Shown in pieces: positions 5,357 through 7,015 of a stretch of DNA of 7,015 bases. The stretch is taken from NCBI GenBank assembly GCA_020050895.1, contig JAGVJW010000254.1:1-7015 (forward strand). The letters run 5' to 3'. Position 1 is the first letter of the stretch. Each line of letters starts with the position of its first letter. This stretch comes from a bacterium (GTDB lineage Bacteria > Bacteroidota > Ignavibacteria > Kapaibacteriales > Kapaibacteriaceae). The notes below the pieces were generated by a model. That model was not told the origin of the DNA. It saw only the letters and a list, made by a program, of their open reading frames with translations, and did no database searches. A program made the position numbers and the translations under genes.

Positions 5357-7015
5357 TTTTAGCAAATGTATAGTGGTTGTGCATTCCGCTGCTTTGTTGT
5401 GTTTACTGCTGGTATTGTCTGCATGCAGCAGCTACGAAGAGCAACATGTCGAAGACGCAAAACCAGTGTTCGGTGAATGGGTGGTTGTTCATGAGTTGTC
5501 AGATCCCGAAGGACTCAATCCTGTTGTTACCAATGACGCCTCAGCCAATGCAATTTTTAACCACGTCTTTGAACGGCTGCTTGATCAGGACTTTGAAACA
5601 CTTGAACTTATTCCCGTTTTGGCTGAAGCCCGACCAACGATTTCAAATGACCATCTGTCGTATACATTTAGGTTGAGAAAAGGGATTGTGTTTAGCGACG
5701 GGCATCCGATGACTACTGCCGATGTTATTTTCTCGTTTAAGGCTGTAAAAAATCCTCTGATCGTTGATGGCGCTGCGTTGAGGAACTACTTTCTCGACAT
5801 GAAGGACATCACTGCGGCCGACGACAGGACGTTCACAATTACGATGTCGCAACCATACTTTCTTGCCGAATATCAACTGGGCACCTATTGGATTATGCCA
5901 AAACATATTTTGGATCCAAAGGGGCTTACAGACAAATACACGATTGAGGAAACAAACGACATTGTTCGTTCACAGCGGAATCCTTCTTTGAAACAATTTG
6001 CAGAATGGTTTAACACTGCTACAGTTAAACTCGACCCCAAGGTAAATATCGGGTCAGGGCCGTATGTATATGAATCATGGTACACTGGTGAGTCTGTTAT
6101 TCTCCGCAAGAACAACGGGTGGTGGAGGCAGGGAATGGATAAATGGCATCCGGCATATCCAGGTAAAATAATTTATAAAGTTGTTAACGACAGAAACACT
6201 GCAGTCGTGTCGGTAAAGAACCAAGAAATAGACTTCATGGAATTTGTACCGCCAGCTAAATACACCGAAGAAGTTGACACAACGGCATTGCATCATCTGT
6301 CTAAGAGACCGTTTAAAACTCAAGTCTACACCTACATTGGTTGGAATACACAGCGCTTCGTACTGTCAGACAAGCGCGTAAGAAAGGCACTATCGTATCT
6401 GGTTGATCGCAATGCATTGATGAAACAGGTTCTCAGGGGGCTGGCCGAACCGATGAATTCGCCGTTATACATTGGGACAAAGGAGTATGATTCAACGATT
6501 CCGCCAATACCATACGACCCTGCACGGGCACGCCAACTCCTTTCCGAAGCAGGGTGGACAGATTCCAATGCCGACGGTTATCTAGACAAGATGGAGAATG
6601 GAAAGCTTACCAACTTGAGGTTTAAATTTTTATTGAATGCCGGAAATGAAGCTCGGGAGCAAATTGCGTTGATTCTTGCAGATGAATTCAAGCGCGTAGG
6701 CATCGTGGCTGAATTGCAGAAACTTGAGTGGTCTGTGTTTCTCGAAAATCTGAGGACGAGAAATTTCGACGCATATATTGGGTCGTGGATTAACGATCCA
6801 ATTCCTGCCGATCCTTATCAGCTCTGGCACTCATCGCAGGCTTCTAATAGCGGTTCGAACTACACTAACTTTAAGAATGAGCGTGCCGATAAACTGATGG
6901 AGTTGAACCGCCTGGAGTTCGACGAAGCTAAGAGAATTGAATATCTGAAGGAATTCCAGAGAATTGTTGTCGACGAACAACCTTATACATTTTTATGGAT
7001 GCCATACTATCCGGC
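5349..7015 (+). CDS. Family 5 ABC-transporter substrate-binding lipoprotein (peptide type), 3' end missing
   Basis: This open frame runs to the window edge without a stop (555 codons). It encodes a periplasmic or surface lipoprotein of the SBP_bac_5 family (DppA/OppA-like), which delivers peptides or similar solutes to an ABC importer. The signal peptide has a long hydrophobic stretch and a standard lipobox LSAC, with the lipidated Cys at 26. Family blocks seen in order are LNPVVTNDASANAIFNHVFE, TFRLRKGIVFSDGHPMTTADVIFSF, GSGPYVYESW, DKRVRKALSYLVDRNALMKQV, DPARARQLLSEAGW and QIALILADEFKRVGI. Residues 405-416 form an EF-hand-like loop with Asp405, Asn407, Asp409, Gly410, Asp413 and Glu416. Two ATGs are adjacent (5346 and 5349). 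AGGG at 5340-5343 lies five nt before the second, so I chose 5349. It overlaps hprK by 8 nt in another frame. Ligand specificity cannot be read from the sequence: peptides are most likely, but nickel or sugar binding is possible in this family. The permease and ATPase genes are not in the window. Confidence 0.93.
   Translation, partial: MNNFSKCIVVVHSAALLCLLLVLSACSSYEEQHVEDAKPVFGEWVVVHELSDPEGLNPVVTNDASANAIFNHVFERLLDQDFETLELIPVLAEARPTISNDHLSYTFRLRKGIVFSDGHPMTTADVIFSFKAVKNPLIVDGAALRNYFLDMKDITAADDRTFTITMSQPYFLAEYQLGTYWIMPKHILDPKGLTDKYTIEETNDIVRSQRNPSLKQFAEWFNTATVKLDPKVNIGSGPYVYESWYTGESVILRKNNGWWRQGMDKWHPAYPGKIIYKVVNDRNTAVVSVKNQEIDFMEFVPPAKYTEEVDTTALHHLSKRPFKTQVYTYIGWNTQRFVLSDKRVRKALSYLVDRNALMKQVLRGLAEPMNSPLYIGTKEYDSTIPPIPYDPARARQLLSEAGWTDSNADGYLDKMENGKLTNLRFKFLLNAGNEAREQIALILADEFKRVGIVAELQKLEWSVFLENLRTRNFDAYIGSWINDPIPADPYQLWHSSQASNSGSNYTNFKNERADKLMELNRLEFDEAKRIEYLKEFQRIVVDEQPYTFLWMPYYP

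Noticed and set aside
5377..5676. Short + strand open frame within the start of the binding-protein gene.
   Set aside because: It is in a different frame from the long open reading frame that begins at 5349 and carries all family 5 blocks, and it has no ribosome-binding site.

Overview
The window is a compact block of seven genes, all on the + strand, from a Gram-negative bacterium of moderate base composition (mid-to-upper 40s % GC by eye). Four things suggest the Bacteroidota/Chlorobiota (FCB) side of the tree. Two proteins have lipoprotein signal peptides, one protein looks like an outer-membrane barrel, hpf and hprK are adjacent, and the arginase is of the Bacillus RocF type. This placement is an inference; no rRNA or other phylogenetic marker is present.

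Layout. Positions 1-105 are a leader with a weak candidate promoter and a perfect 15-nt inverted repeat across the first ribosome-binding site. Next come a secreted subtilisin-like lipoprotein protease (106-1365), the acetyl-CoA carboxylase carboxyltransferase beta subunit accD (1378-2229), arginase rocF (2222-3142), and a predicted outer-membrane beta-barrel protein (3105-3908). A 104-nt gap (3909-4012) contains a possible 23-codon leader ORF. It is followed by the short ribosome hibernation factor hpf/raiA (4013-4318), HPr kinase/phosphorylase hprK (4337-5356), and a family 5 ABC-transporter substrate-binding lipoprotein (5349 to beyond 7015) that runs off the window.

The genes are packed tightly: 12-nt gap, 8-nt overlap, 38-nt overlap, 104-nt gap, 18-nt gap, 8-nt overlap. 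No intrinsic terminator is visible between them, so they may form one transcript or two, with the 104-nt gap the most likely place for a second promoter. Functionally they split into secreted or envelope proteins (protease, barrel, peptide-binding lipoprotein), central metabolism (fatty-acid initiation, arginine breakdown), and stress or nutrient control (hpf, hprK). A protease, a peptide-type binding protein and an arginase would fit growth on protein or peptides, but that link is only suggestive.

No new defence system, mobile element, CRISPR array or RNA gene was found. The points most worth checking are possible RNA structures over two translation starts (92-106 and 1348-1378), the small ORF whose stop runs into the hpf Shine-Dalgarno sequence, and a complete EF-hand-like loop in the substrate-binding protein.
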